DNA of 64,000 bases from Bacteroidales bacterium UBA5072 (GTDB lineage: Bacteria; Bacteroidota; Bacteroidia; Bacteroidales; UBA10428): NCBI GenBank assembly GCA_002415855.1, contig DIAS01000005.1, positions 1 to 64,000 on the forward strand, given 5' to 3'. The notes under the pieces are model-generated. The model did no database searches, was not told where the DNA came from, and saw nothing but the letters and a program-made list of their open reading frames with translations. The position numbers and the translations under genes are program-made. This document shows, piece after piece, positions 25,295 to 33,563 of the stretch (its first letter is position 1; the number at the start of each line of letters is the position of its first letter).

Positions 25295-25837
25295 ATGATA
25301 GTTTCAGAGAATAAAGTAGTTTCACTTGCTTATGAATTGCGGATAAACGGAAAAAACGGAGAAGTTATTGAATCAGTTGACCGTAACGCACCGCTAACCT
25401 TTTTATTTGGCGCAGGTTCATTGCTTCCCAAATTTGAGGACAATTTGGCTGGACTGAAGGTTGGTGACAGCTTTGATTTTAACCTGGTAAGTGAGGATGC
25501 CTATGGTGATTTTGATGAGAGTTCAGTAATTAAGGTTCCTTTGCAGGCTTTCCAGATTGACGGCAAGGTTGATTATGAACTGGTGAAGATTGGTAATAAA
25601 ATTCCCATGCAGGACAGTGAAGGACATCGGTTGACCGGATTAGTGAAGAATGTCGACATGGACTCTGTGACCATGGATTTCAATCATCCCTTGGCCGGTA
25701 ATCATTTGTTCTTTAAAGGTGAAATAACTGAAATACGCCAGGCTACTGAAGATGAAATGACACACGGACATTTGCATAGCGCCGGGAGTTGCGAAGGTTG
25801 TGAAAGTTGTGGTGGTGAGCACAGTGGCTGCTGCTAA
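25295..25837 (+). CDS. slyD: FKBP-type peptidyl-prolyl isomerase, SlyD-like
   Basis: SlyD catalyses cis-trans isomerisation of proline bonds and acts as a chaperone in the cytoplasm. The 180-residue protein has the split FKBP domain (VVSLAYELRINGKNGEVIES, PLTFLFGAGSLLPKFEDNL, LKVGDSF) around an inserted chaperone flap (about 68-130). It closes with FNHPLAGNHLFFKGEITEI, as in SlyD. The tail after residue 157 is a short metal-binding segment (HGHLHSAGSCEGCESCGG, then HSGCC) with three His early and six Cys, recalling the nickel-binding tail of E. coli SlyD but shorter. No hydrogenase or urease gene is near, so a metal role is only suggested. Confidence 0.92.
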   Translation: MIVSENKVVSLAYELRINGKNGEVIESVDRNAPLTFLFGAGSLLPKFEDNLAGLKVGDSFDFNLVSEDAYGDFDESSVIKVPLQAFQIDGKVDYELVKIGNKIPMQDSEGHRLTGLVKNVDMDSVTMDFNHPLAGNHLFFKGEITEIRQATEDEMTHGHLHSAGSCEGCESCGGEHSGCC

Positions 25838-25859
25838 CCTGCCGTTTACCGATCACTGA

Positions 25860-26654
25860 TTATCGATTACCGGTTAGCCGGAACTCATCCCTGTCTTTCC
25901 AGACAGGGAATTTTTTTCGGAATTCATCTAATTCATGCCGGGAGAGTGTAACTGTCTTAATGCCTTCCTTGGCGGATTCAACTTCGCCGATAACGACACC
26001 CTTTGGATTAATGATCTGTGAATCTCCTGTATAACAGATGCCATTTCCATCGGTTCCGATGCGGTTAACGCCGATTACATAACTCTGGTTTTCAATCGCC
26101 CTGGCCTTTAACAGGGTGTCCCAGATATCCTTGCGAGCAGCCGGCCAGTTGGCTAAATTAACCAGTACATCATAGTCATCCTGATTGCGGCCCCATACCG
26201 GGAACCGCAGGTCATAGCATATCTGAAAACTAATATTCCAGCCTTTTAAGGGGACTATTAACCTGTTTAAACCGGCAGAAAAAGACTCCTCTTCACCATC
26301 CATCCGGAACAAGTGCCGTTTATCATACCAGGTCAGGTTCTCGAACTGGTCAATATAAACCAGTCTGTTTAAGAACCTCCTGTTTTCAGCAATTATCAGG
26401 CTGCCGGCCACAGGGCATTTGAATGTTTCTGCAGTTCTTTTCATCCACCGTACCGTATTTCCATCCATGGTTTCTGCCAGTCCTTTTGGTTCGGTACAAA
26501 ACCCGGTGGAGAACATTTCCGGCAGCAATATCAGGTCAGTGTGAACATCAAGACGTGAAAGCATGGCTGAATACTTCTCCAGGTTTCCAGAGATGTTCTT
26601 CCAGAGAATATCCGGCTGAACAAGCGTTACTAAGATGTCAGCGTTACTGCTCAT
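25860..26654 (-). CDS. Carbon-nitrogen hydrolase, omega-amidase (YafV/Nit2-like)
   Basis: The 264-residue protein has the nitrilase-superfamily catalytic triad: E46 (LILLPEMFSTGF), K112 (WYDKRHLFRMDGE) and C146 (SFQICYDLRFPVW). The FSTGF and RHLFRM motifs place it with omega-amidases such as YafV, which hydrolyse alpha-ketoglutaramate or alpha-ketosuccinamate and so clear products of glutamine transamination. The length is normal. Its start codon overlaps the stop codon of the HPt gene by 4 bases (ATGA), so it is the last gene of an operon with the HPt and, 11 bases further upstream, mazG. Confidence 0.9.
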   Translation of the reverse strand: MSSNADILVTLVQPDILWKNISGNLEKYSAMLSRLDVHTDLILLPEMFSTGFCTEPKGLAETMDGNTVRWMKRTAETFKCPVAGSLIIAENRRFLNRLVYIDQFENLTWYDKRHLFRMDGEEESFSAGLNRLIVPLKGWNISFQICYDLRFPVWGRNQDDYDVLVNLANWPAARKDIWDTLLKARAIENQSYVIGVNRIGTDGNGICYTGDSQIINPKGVVIGEVESAKEGIKTVTLSRHELDEFRKKFPVWKDRDEFRLTGNR

Positions 26655-26998
26655 GATAACTTTCCGGGAAAATCATGCTCAAAGCATCGGATTAATTCAT
26701 TTGACAGTTTTATTATTTCTAAAACAAGCGACGGAATACCCTCGAGATCAACACCACTTTTAGCAGTTTCTTCAAGCTTTACCAATACGTCCTGCAATTG
26801 TTTGGCGCCAAGGAATGAGACCCCCGGTATCATTTTATGGGCTTCACGGCCTGCAGCCTCATATTTCTGCTGTGCGACATATTCCTCCATCCGTTGAAGG
26901 GCCTGAGGGGTCGTTCTCTTAAAAGTCTGCAGCATATCTATGATAAAGCTTTCATCATTGTTCGAAAGCGTTTTCAACATACTAAGATCGTAATACAT
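26651..26998 (-). CDS. Orphan HPt (histidine phosphotransfer) protein
   Basis: The 115 residues form one HPt four-helix domain. The phospho-acceptor is H54 in REAHKMIPGVSFLGAKQL, the family motif (H-K-hydrophobic-x-G then LGA). HPt proteins pass phosphate between a hybrid histidine kinase and a response regulator. No kinase or regulator is encoded next to it. It lies between mazG (11 bases upstream) and the omega-amidase (4-base overlap), so its co-transcription with metabolite-repair genes is unusual. Its partners must be encoded elsewhere. Confidence 0.82.
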   Translation of the reverse strand: MYYDLSMLKTLSNNDESFIIDMLQTFKRTTPQALQRMEEYVAQQKYEAAGREAHKMIPGVSFLGAKQLQDVLVKLEETAKSGVDLEGIPSLVLEIIKLSNELIRCFEHDFPGKLS

Positions 26999-27009
26999 AA
27001 GATTTCGAA

Positions 27010-27807
27010 TTATTCCAGCTTTTTTGCTTCATCCCATATATCATTCATCTCATCCAGGGTCATATCTTTTAGTTTGCGTCCCTGTTTGAGCGTTTTAGAC
27101 TCAAGAAAATTGAACCGGCTGATGAATTTTCGGTTCGTACGTTCAAGGGCTGTCTCAGGATCAACACCATATAATCTTGCAGCATTCACCAGGGAAAAGA
27201 ATAGATCGCCGAATTCATGGGCAATCTTATCCCGGTCCATCTGATCAATCTCCTCTCTGAGTTCGTGCAGTTCCTCCTCTACCTTTTCCCAGACCTGTTC
27301 GCGAACATCCCAGTCAAAGCCCACTGCTCTGGCCTTTTCCTGGATCCTGTTTGCTTTGATCAGGGCAGGCAGGGAATCCGGAACTCCGCCGAGTACGGAA
27401 TGATTTCCTTCTTTAATTTTAAGTTCTTCCCAGTTTTTTTTGACGAGCTCAGGGTTGTTTTTAACATCGGTATCGCCAAAAACATGAGGATGCCTGAAGA
27501 TCAATTTTTCAGAGATAGCATCGGCAACATCTTTGATATCAAAAGCGCCGGTCTCTGATCCCATTTTAGAATAGAACACAATATGCAGCAAGAGGTCGCC
27601 CAGCTCCTTTTTAATGTGAGGCATATCATTCTTCAGAATGGCATCGGCCAGTTCATAAGTTTCCTCAATGGTGTTGTTCCGGATGCTTTCAAAGGTTTGT
27701 TCGCTGTCCCAGGGACATTTGCTTCGCAGTTCATCCATAATATCAAGAAGCTTTCCCAGCGCTTCCAGTTTTTCGCTCTTTACATGCATGTTAATGACCC
27801 GTTTCAA
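27010..27807 (-). CDS. mazG: Nucleoside triphosphate pyrophosphohydrolase MazG
   Basis: MazG hydrolyses nucleoside triphosphates to monophosphates and pyrophosphate, removing damaged or excess NTPs. The 265-residue protein has two MazG domains. The first contains CPWDSEQTFESIRNNTIEET (about 31-50) and the metal-binding EETYEL helix (48-53). The second half has LREEIDQMDRDKIAHEFGDLFFSLVNAAR. The length fits full-length MazG. An alternative start is the ATG seven codons in (MHVKSEKLEAL), which matches homologues slightly better in length. The SAM hydrolase gene upstream ends 7 bases after the SAM gene stop, so four genes (SAM hydrolase, mazG, HPt, amidase) form one operon. Confidence 0.93.
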   Translation of the reverse strand: MKRVINMHVKSEKLEALGKLLDIMDELRSKCPWDSEQTFESIRNNTIEETYELADAILKNDMPHIKKELGDLLLHIVFYSKMGSETGAFDIKDVADAISEKLIFRHPHVFGDTDVKNNPELVKKNWEELKIKEGNHSVLGGVPDSLPALIKANRIQEKARAVGFDWDVREQVWEKVEEELHELREEIDQMDRDKIAHEFGDLFFSLVNAARLYGVDPETALERTNRKFISRFNFLESKTLKQGRKLKDMTLDEMNDIWDEAKKLE

Positions 27808-27814
27808 ACAGTAT

Positions 27815-28594
27815 TTATGTAGCTTCCTTAAATTTGATCCGTATCCAGGAATTCAGCGAAAGATTTAAAAGTTCTGCCGCATTACCCCCGTTTATCGCAA
27901 TTTCCAGCAAATTGATCGAGTTGAACAGGGCAAGCAGTTCACCCATGGAAGATTCCCCGTATCTTTGATTGAGTCGGCTTATCCGGTTGTAATTACTTTG
28001 CACGAAAATATCAAAGTTGCGTCCGTTCCCGATCTGTTCAAACAGATCACGGCTGATATTGGTGCAGGCATTTTTATAGGAATCAATATAAATCACACTG
28101 CCGTTAATGACTGACTCATTAATGGTAGGAAGCATAGGTACCTGCTTATAGAGTTGTTTATGAGGTTTTCCGAGCTCACTTAGCTTTTTCGATTTTAGGA
28201 GTCTGCAAGCCGCTTCCGTAAATATACTAAACTCCGGAAAGCTACCTGAATCCTCATCACTGAGGGCCACCACCTCCTGTGGGTCCTCATCGAACAGCAG
28301 GCCGAATATCCCATTGTCATACCCGATAAAATACTGGTCGTTTGATTTCAGCGAAACAAAGGCATGTTTCTCTTTCGGTTCACTGTTTACAGCAATAATA
28401 TGAACAGTCCCTGCCGGAAAATGCCTCATGGAGTTTCTCAGTTGAAAAGCAGCCAGGGCAATATTAAAAGCAGGTACCTGGTTGGTAATATCAACAATGA
28501 TCGTATCGGGACACCGGCTTAGAATTTTACCCTTTACCGCAGCCGAATAGAAATCATCCTTATTCCAGTCGCTGGTTAATGTAACAATTGACAT
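27815..28594 (-). CDS. SAM hydroxide adenosyltransferase (DUF62 family)
   Basis: The family cleaves S-adenosylmethionine with water to adenosine and methionine and is related to fluorinase and chlorinase. In the 259-residue protein the N-terminal domain shows IVTLTSDWNKDDFYSAAVKG (aspartates binding SAM), VDITNQVPAFNIALAAFQL and GTVHIIAVNSEP. Then FIGYDNGIFGLLF follows, with the acidic/aromatic residues typical of the family, and VIYIDSYKNACTNIS begins the C-terminal domain. No fluorinase-type loop insertion is seen, fitting the hydrolase. It is the first gene of the mazG operon and divergent from phoH. Confidence 0.88.
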   Translation of the reverse strand: MSIVTLTSDWNKDDFYSAAVKGKILSRCPDTIIVDITNQVPAFNIALAAFQLRNSMRHFPAGTVHIIAVNSEPKEKHAFVSLKSNDQYFIGYDNGIFGLLFDEDPQEVVALSDEDSGSFPEFSIFTEAACRLLKSKKLSELGKPHKQLYKQVPMLPTINESVINGSVIYIDSYKNACTNISRDLFEQIGNGRNFDIFVQSNYNRISRLNQRYGESSMGELLALFNSINLLEIAINGGNAAELLNLSLNSWIRIKFKEAT

Positions 28595-28628
28595 TGAGCA
28601 GGATCAGGTTGTTTTTTTTACTTACCGT

Positions 28629-28656
28629 ATAGGTTTTGTGATAAAAATAAACCTAT
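28629..28656. promoter_or_regulatory. Inverted repeat in the SAM hydrolase / phoH divergent promoter region
   Basis: ATAGGTTT (28629-28636) and its complement AAACCTAT (28649-28656) are separated by 12 bases, midway in the 101-base gap between the two divergent genes. It could be an operator or a mirrored pair of promoter elements; no protein is assigned. Confidence 0.4.
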
Positions 28657-28695
28657 TTTGTACGTCTCAAATGTAAGCAATATTCTACAAAATTG

Positions 28696-29637
28696 ATGAT
28701 CGAAAAGGTTGTATATTTGGAAGGGGTTGATCCACAAACGTTCTATGGACCGGGCAATCGCAACCTCGATAAACTGAGATCATTCTTTCCCAAATTGAAA
28801 ATCGTGGCACGTGACTACGAACTGAAGGTTATCGGGGAGACTTCTGAAATAAGCCGCTTTGAATCGGATATTGATAATATCCTTGATTACCTGCAGCGCC
28901 GCAATGCACTTTCGGAGGACAACATTGAAAAGATCATCATGACCGAGGATGATACATATCGTAATTTCAATGAGAAAGACGAGGATGTTCTGATATTCGG
29001 GAATGACGGCAAGGTAATAAAAGCCCGGTCGGTTAACCAGAAGAAACTGGTGGAGGACTATCGGACAAATGATTTGATTTTTGCCATCGGTCCTGCCGGT
29101 TCGGGCAAAACGTATACGGCGATAGCACTGGCCGTGCGGGCTCTCCGGAACAAGGAAGTCAAAAGGATCATCCTGACCAGACCTGCTGTGGAAGCCGGTG
29201 AAAAGCTTGGCTTTCTTCCGGGGGACGTCAAACAAAAGCTGGATCCTTATTTACAACCCTTGTACGATGCACTTCACGATATGATCCCGTTTAAAAAACT
29301 CGAGGTCTATATTGAGGAAGGCATTATCGAAATTGCACCACTGGCTTTTATGCGGGGTCGTACACTTGGTGATGCCGTGGTTATTCTCGATGAAGGTCAG
29401 AACACAACCATCAGCCAGCTGAAGATGTTTCTGACGCGGATGGGGAAAAATGCCAAATTTATCGTTACGGGCGACATTACGCAGATTGACCTGCCTGAAA
29501 GACAACAATCGGGACTTTTGAAAGCACTTGAAATATTGAAGGATATTAAGGGCATATCGGTTATCCGGTTTGATAAAGGCGATATTGTGCGCCACAGGTT
29601 GGTTAAGCATATTGTGAATGCATATGAAAATAAGTAA
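28696..29637 (+). CDS. PhoH family ATPase
   Basis: From ATG 28696 (a TTG precedes it by one codon) the protein has 313 residues. The PhoH P-loop domain covers about 115-310. It shows Walker A AIGPAGSGKTYTAI, then RPAVEAGEKLGFLPGD, the conserved YDALHDM stretch, Walker B AVVILDEGQNTT, and the sensor region MGKNAKFIVTGDITQIDLP. The N-terminal about 90 residues are KH-like, as in PhoL-type PhoH proteins that bind RNA. PhoH proteins are cytoplasmic ATPases linked to RNA metabolism and stress. It usually precedes ybeY in other bacteria; here purC follows 59 bases downstream under its own promoter-like element. Confidence 0.92.
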   Translation: MIEKVVYLEGVDPQTFYGPGNRNLDKLRSFFPKLKIVARDYELKVIGETSEISRFESDIDNILDYLQRRNALSEDNIEKIIMTEDDTYRNFNEKDEDVLIFGNDGKVIKARSVNQKKLVEDYRTNDLIFAIGPAGSGKTYTAIALAVRALRNKEVKRIILTRPAVEAGEKLGFLPGDVKQKLDPYLQPLYDALHDMIPFKKLEVYIEEGIIEIAPLAFMRGRTLGDAVVILDEGQNTTISQLKMFLTRMGKNAKFIVTGDITQIDLPERQQSGLLKALEILKDIKGISVIRFDKGDIVRHRLVKHIVNAYENK

Positions 29638-29647
29638 CGAGTTTGTG

Positions 29648-29655
29648 TAAATTTG
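29648..29655 (+). promoter_or_regulatory. Bacteroidota-type -7 element for purC
   Basis: TAAATTTG (29648-29655) matches TAnnTTTG and lies about 42 bases before the ATG at 29697. It supports the start at 29697 instead of an in-frame upstream codon at 29643. No clear -33 box. Confidence 0.45.
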
Positions 29656-29696
29656 CAGTTTATTATGCTTCATTTGTATTAATCAAATTATACCCT

Positions 29697-30647
29697 ATGA
29701 GCCAGGCAATTACAAAAACGAGTTTCAGTTTCCCCCGGCAAAAGAACCTTTATGTGGGAAAAGTGCGGGATGTATACAATATCGACGGGAAATATCTGGT
29801 CATGGTCGTTACTGACCGGATCTCGGCTTTTGATGTGGTATTACCCAGGGGCATCCCTTACAAAGGTCAGGTTCTGAATCAGATTGCTTCAAAGTTTCTG
29901 GATGCAACTTCCGATATCGTACCTAACTGGAAGATCTCCAGTCCTGACCCCATGGTTACTATCGGACATATGGCATCACCCTATAAGGTCGAAATGGTGA
30001 TTCGCGGATACCTTACAGGACATGCCTGGCGGGAGTATAAAGCCGGGAAACGCACACTAAGCGGGGTACCCATGCCCAACGGCATGGTTGAAAACCAGAA
30101 GTTCCCGGAACCCATTATCACCCCGACAACCAAAGCTGATGCCGGACATGACCTGGATATTTCAAGGGAAGAGATCATAAGCTCCGGACTGGTTGCAGAA
30201 AAGGAATACCAATTGCTCGAACTGTATACCCGTAAATTGTTTGAGAAAGGAACCGGGATTGCTGCTTCGAAAGGATTAATCCTGGTTGATACCAAATATG
30301 AATTTGGTAAAAAGGACGGGAAGATCTATCTGATTGATGAAATCAATACCCCCGATTCATCGCGCTATTTCTATGCAAACGGATATGAGGAAAGGCTTCG
30401 GAAAGGTGAATCCCAAAAACAGCTGTCCAAGGAGTTCGTTCGACAGTGGCTGATAGAAAACAATTTTCAGGGCAAAGAAGGTCAGGTTGTACCGGAAATG
30501 CCCGATTCATTTGTTGAGCAGATCTCCGAACGGTATATCGAATTATACGAAAATATCGTTGGCGAAAGATTTGAAAGATCCGATACATCAAACGTTCAGA
30601 ACAGGATAGAACAGAATATCAGAAAGGCACTGGAAACATTAAAGTAA
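29697..30647 (+). CDS. purC: Phosphoribosylaminoimidazole-succinocarboxamide synthase
   Basis: PurC (SAICAR synthase) joins aspartate to carboxyaminoimidazole ribonucleotide using ATP, step 8 of purine synthesis. The start is set at ATG 29697 (MSQAITKTSF), giving 316 residues, the length of the longer yeast-like PurC form. Motifs are the ATP-binding GKVRDVYNIDGKYLVMVVTDRIS, then DVVLPRGIPYKGQVLNQIAS, VVIRGYLTGHAWREY and ILVDTKYEFGKKDG, then DEINTPDSSRYF and the RQWL tail. All substrate-binding regions are intact. No other pur gene is adjacent. It is convergent with the GH31 gene. Confidence 0.95.
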   Translation: MSQAITKTSFSFPRQKNLYVGKVRDVYNIDGKYLVMVVTDRISAFDVVLPRGIPYKGQVLNQIASKFLDATSDIVPNWKISSPDPMVTIGHMASPYKVEMVIRGYLTGHAWREYKAGKRTLSGVPMPNGMVENQKFPEPIITPTTKADAGHDLDISREEIISSGLVAEKEYQLLELYTRKLFEKGTGIAASKGLILVDTKYEFGKKDGKIYLIDEINTPDSSRYFYANGYEERLRKGESQKQLSKEFVRQWLIENNFQGKEGQVVPEMPDSFVEQISERYIELYENIVGERFERSDTSNVQNRIEQNIRKALETLK

Positions 30648-30682
30648 AGCCAGTCGCATACTTTGTGAAAGCCCAAAGGAAA

Positions 30683-33523
30683 TTATTTTGTGACCGTTAC
30701 CTGCTGCCCGGTATATTTAATGGTCATTGCCGGTTTTTTATCTGGTGAATAACCTGTCGGCTTTTCTTTTGTTACCCATACTACCTGGAATGTCCTTTCT
30801 TCCAGCATTCCCGGAAACTCACCTTTCCGGGCGCCTATGGTCAGTTCGCCTGTTGAATCACGGTACGAAAGAGGAATGGTGGCGTACTCTCCTTTTTCAT
30901 AGTTATAGTTAACGCCTTCATCCTCATAAAGTGTAAAATCGGCATCAGCCCCGGTATAAACATACAGAACGATCGGATCAGCAGGTTTCTCGAGCGTGTA
31001 TTCAATTTCCGGCCCTACAGGAATGATAGACCCTGCTTTTACGAAAAGCGGCATTCTTTCATAGGGTGCCTGAACCCTTTTGTTCTGGCCTCCTGATGTA
31101 AATTCACCGGTGTAAAAATCGAACCATCCGCCACCTTGGGGGAAGTAAACTCCACGTTCGCGGGCCTTATAAACTGTGACCGGGCAAACCATCAGGGACG
31201 GTCCGAACATGTACTGGTCACCTATGTTGTACACACCGGAATCTTCTGTAAAATCCATCGCCAGACCACGCATAATGGTGTAGTCATTGAGCCATACCAT
31301 TCCCGTTAGCGTGTATATGTAAGGCATTAACCTGTAACGGAGCAGGTCATAATAAACGATGCTTTTATAAGCCGGATGGTCCCTGGGAGCCAGGTTGAAC
31401 ACCTCCCTGTAAGGAAACTGACCATGTGTCCGGTATAAAGGGGCGAATGCACCAAATTGCGTCCACCGGACATTCAATTCGCGCCATTCATCCAAATCAG
31501 CGCTGCCTTCTTTGGCATTAACATAGCGGCTTTCAACACAAAAACCACCAATATCCATCGTCCAGTATGGATTCCCCGACAAGCTGTAGTTAATGCCGGC
31601 GGGTATTTGGGCTCTCATATCCTCCCATCGTGTGGCGATATCGCCGCTCCAGGTTGCAGCCGCATATCGCTGCAAACCGGCAAAACCTGAACGCGTGAGC
31701 AGGAACACCCGCTGATCGGGATATGATGCTCTGGAACCCTCATAAATTCCCCTGGCATTCAGCAATGCATAGGCATTGAAGTATTTTGTGGAAGGACCCA
31801 ATGCTGTGGGATTCATCAGCTCTTTCCTGTACTCGATGCTTGCATTCGAAAGAATATCAGGTTCCGAAGCATCCATCCACCAGGCATCTATTCCGAGGCT
31901 GCCGAGATGTTCATTCATTTGCTTCCAGAACAATGACCTGGCATCACTGTTATAGGCATCATAAAATGATCCGACATAACCTTTTCCAACCCAGTCACGA
32001 ATACTGTCTTTGGTGGCCCGAAGATACATGGCCCCGGTTTTTTCCATCTCTTTATAGTGATCGGTGGTGTGGTAAAACTTCGGCCAGACGGAGATCATAA
32101 GATGAGCGTTCAATTTATGAACCGAGTCAATCATCTCCCTTGGATCCGGGAACCGGGCAGTATCGAATTCATGGCTGCCCCAGTTATCCTCACGCCAGTA
32201 AAACCAGTCAAGCACAATGTTATCAATGGGTATTTTCCGGGTACGGAATTCCTGCACCGTTGATAGCAATTCGTCCTGTGTTTTATAGCGTTCCCGGCTT
32301 TGCCAGTATCCCATAGCCCATATCGGCATAACCTGAGCCTTACCCGTAAGCTGACGGTATCCTCTGATTACCTGGTCCATGTCATTGCCCCTGATAAAAT
32401 AATAGTCGATCTGATCTCCCATCTCCGACCAGAATGACAATTTGTTTTGCTGTTCAGTATCAACCGGACTGTGAACGCGCAGACCAATATAGGATATGCC
32501 TCCGTCGGGTTTCCATTCCAGCATGATGGAGTGCTTTTCTCCCTGTTTCATGTCAATACTGAACTTAGCCAGGTTAGGATTCCAGGCAGTTCGCCATTTG
32601 TCGGTCATAAGCACGCCGTCGATCCATATCTTCGTATAGCCAGCGTAATACAACCCGAAATTATATATTCCGGTTTGGGGCGCCTCCAGCTGACCCTCCC
32701 AGGTGATCGTAGATCCGTAGAATGGAAATTTCTGCGGAAAATTCTTTACCGTCTCCAGGTTTTCATAGCTAATTCCCTTTTCCTGCCTTCTCATAAAGAC
32801 TTTGCCGGTATCTGTGTTTTCATAATAGGTGGCTGTCAATCCGCCTTCTTTTCCATCGGAATCATAAAGCTTAAAAATGGAAAGCTGGCTGAAATCCCGG
32901 TCATCGCCAAAACGGGTCAGGGAATAATTGTCCCACAGAATGCCATAATTCCTGGTGGATACAATAAAGGGAATGGACACTTTGGTGTTGTACTGGAAGA
33001 GTACCTCGTTCTTGCCTTTGTAATTGATCTCCTCCGACTGGTGTTGTCCCAAACCATATAAAGCCTCGTTTTCGGGAGATGCAAAAACCTGCCTCATCGA
33101 ATATCCATGCGTATCATCCACCGTGATATCAGAAAAAATCCTGCTATTAACATCCTCTTTCAGGATCAGATGGTTAAGGCTATCATAAAAAGCGATGTTG
33201 CCAGTTATCAGTGAAATGGCAGCCTTTGTCGTTCTGGTGGTGATGTACACACTATCCTGACTTTCACGCAATGTCCACCTGTTACTTTTTTCTTTCATGA
33301 TAACCGAAATACTTTCCTGATCAGTGAAATTCCCGGAAGGCGTAGCTGTTATCCGGAATATATCATCGGAGAATACCTGGATCCTCACCAAATGTGATGT
33401 TCTGGTATCAGCAGGTTTCAAATGGATGACCAGCCCATCCCCGAGGACTTCATAACGTTCTTCTTTACAGGATAAAAGCAGCAGTACGGCTGCACTGACA
33501 AGTAATAAACAGTAATTTTTCAT
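30683..33523 (-). CDS. GH31 alpha-xylosidase-like lipoprotein with PA14 insert
   Basis: The 946-residue lipoprotein has signal LLLLLSC with lipid-accepting Cys19. An N-terminal beta-sandwich (30-225) is followed by a PA14 domain at about 225-355 (LTATYYENTDTGKV to IGLRVHSP) and the TIM barrel, with nucleophile D551 in WWMDASEPD and acid/base region RWEDMR. C-terminal DUF5110-like sheets complete it. GH31 enzymes with a PA14 insert in the N-terminal domain include alpha-xylosidases that remove xylose from xyloglucan oligosaccharides, such as CjXyl31A and BoGH31A. Specificity for xylose rather than glucose is inferred from this architecture and the neighbouring GH29 and GH2 genes. It lies 40 bases downstream of the fucosidase and is the last gene of that unit. 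Confidence 0.88.
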   Translation of the reverse strand: MKNYCLLLVSAAVLLLLSCKEERYEVLGDGLVIHLKPADTRTSHLVRIQVFSDDIFRITATPSGNFTDQESISVIMKEKSNRWTLRESQDSVYITTRTTKAAISLITGNIAFYDSLNHLILKEDVNSRIFSDITVDDTHGYSMRQVFASPENEALYGLGQHQSEEINYKGKNEVLFQYNTKVSIPFIVSTRNYGILWDNYSLTRFGDDRDFSQLSIFKLYDSDGKEGGLTATYYENTDTGKVFMRRQEKGISYENLETVKNFPQKFPFYGSTITWEGQLEAPQTGIYNFGLYYAGYTKIWIDGVLMTDKWRTAWNPNLAKFSIDMKQGEKHSIMLEWKPDGGISYIGLRVHSPVDTEQQNKLSFWSEMGDQIDYYFIRGNDMDQVIRGYRQLTGKAQVMPIWAMGYWQSRERYKTQDELLSTVQEFRTRKIPIDNIVLDWFYWREDNWGSHEFDTARFPDPREMIDSVHKLNAHLMISVWPKFYHTTDHYKEMEKTGAMYLRATKDSIRDWVGKGYVGSFYDAYNSDARSLFWKQMNEHLGSLGIDAWWMDASEPDILSNASIEYRKELMNPTALGPSTKYFNAYALLNARGIYEGSRASYPDQRVFLLTRSGFAGLQRYAAATWSGDIATRWEDMRAQIPAGINYSLSGNPYWTMDIGGFCVESRYVNAKEGSADLDEWRELNVRWTQFGAFAPLYRTHGQFPYREVFNLAPRDHPAYKSIVYYDLLRYRLMPYIYTLTGMVWLNDYTIMRGLAMDFTEDSGVYNIGDQYMFGPSLMVCPVTVYKARERGVYFPQGGGWFDFYTGEFTSGGQNKRVQAPYERMPLFVKAGSIIPVGPEIEYTLEKPADPIVLYVYTGADADFTLYEDEGVNYNYEKGEYATIPLSYRDSTGELTIGARKGEFPGMLEERTFQVVWVTKEKPTGYSPDKKPAMTIKYTGQQVTVTK

Positions 33524-33563
33524 ATGAAGAGGTTATTTTATCATGCGAAAAAGCTTGGATTTA

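Noticed and set aside
32447..33061. Plus-strand frame (204 residues) inside the GH31 gene
   Set aside because: Lies wholly within an intact GH31 gene and shows no protein-like features.
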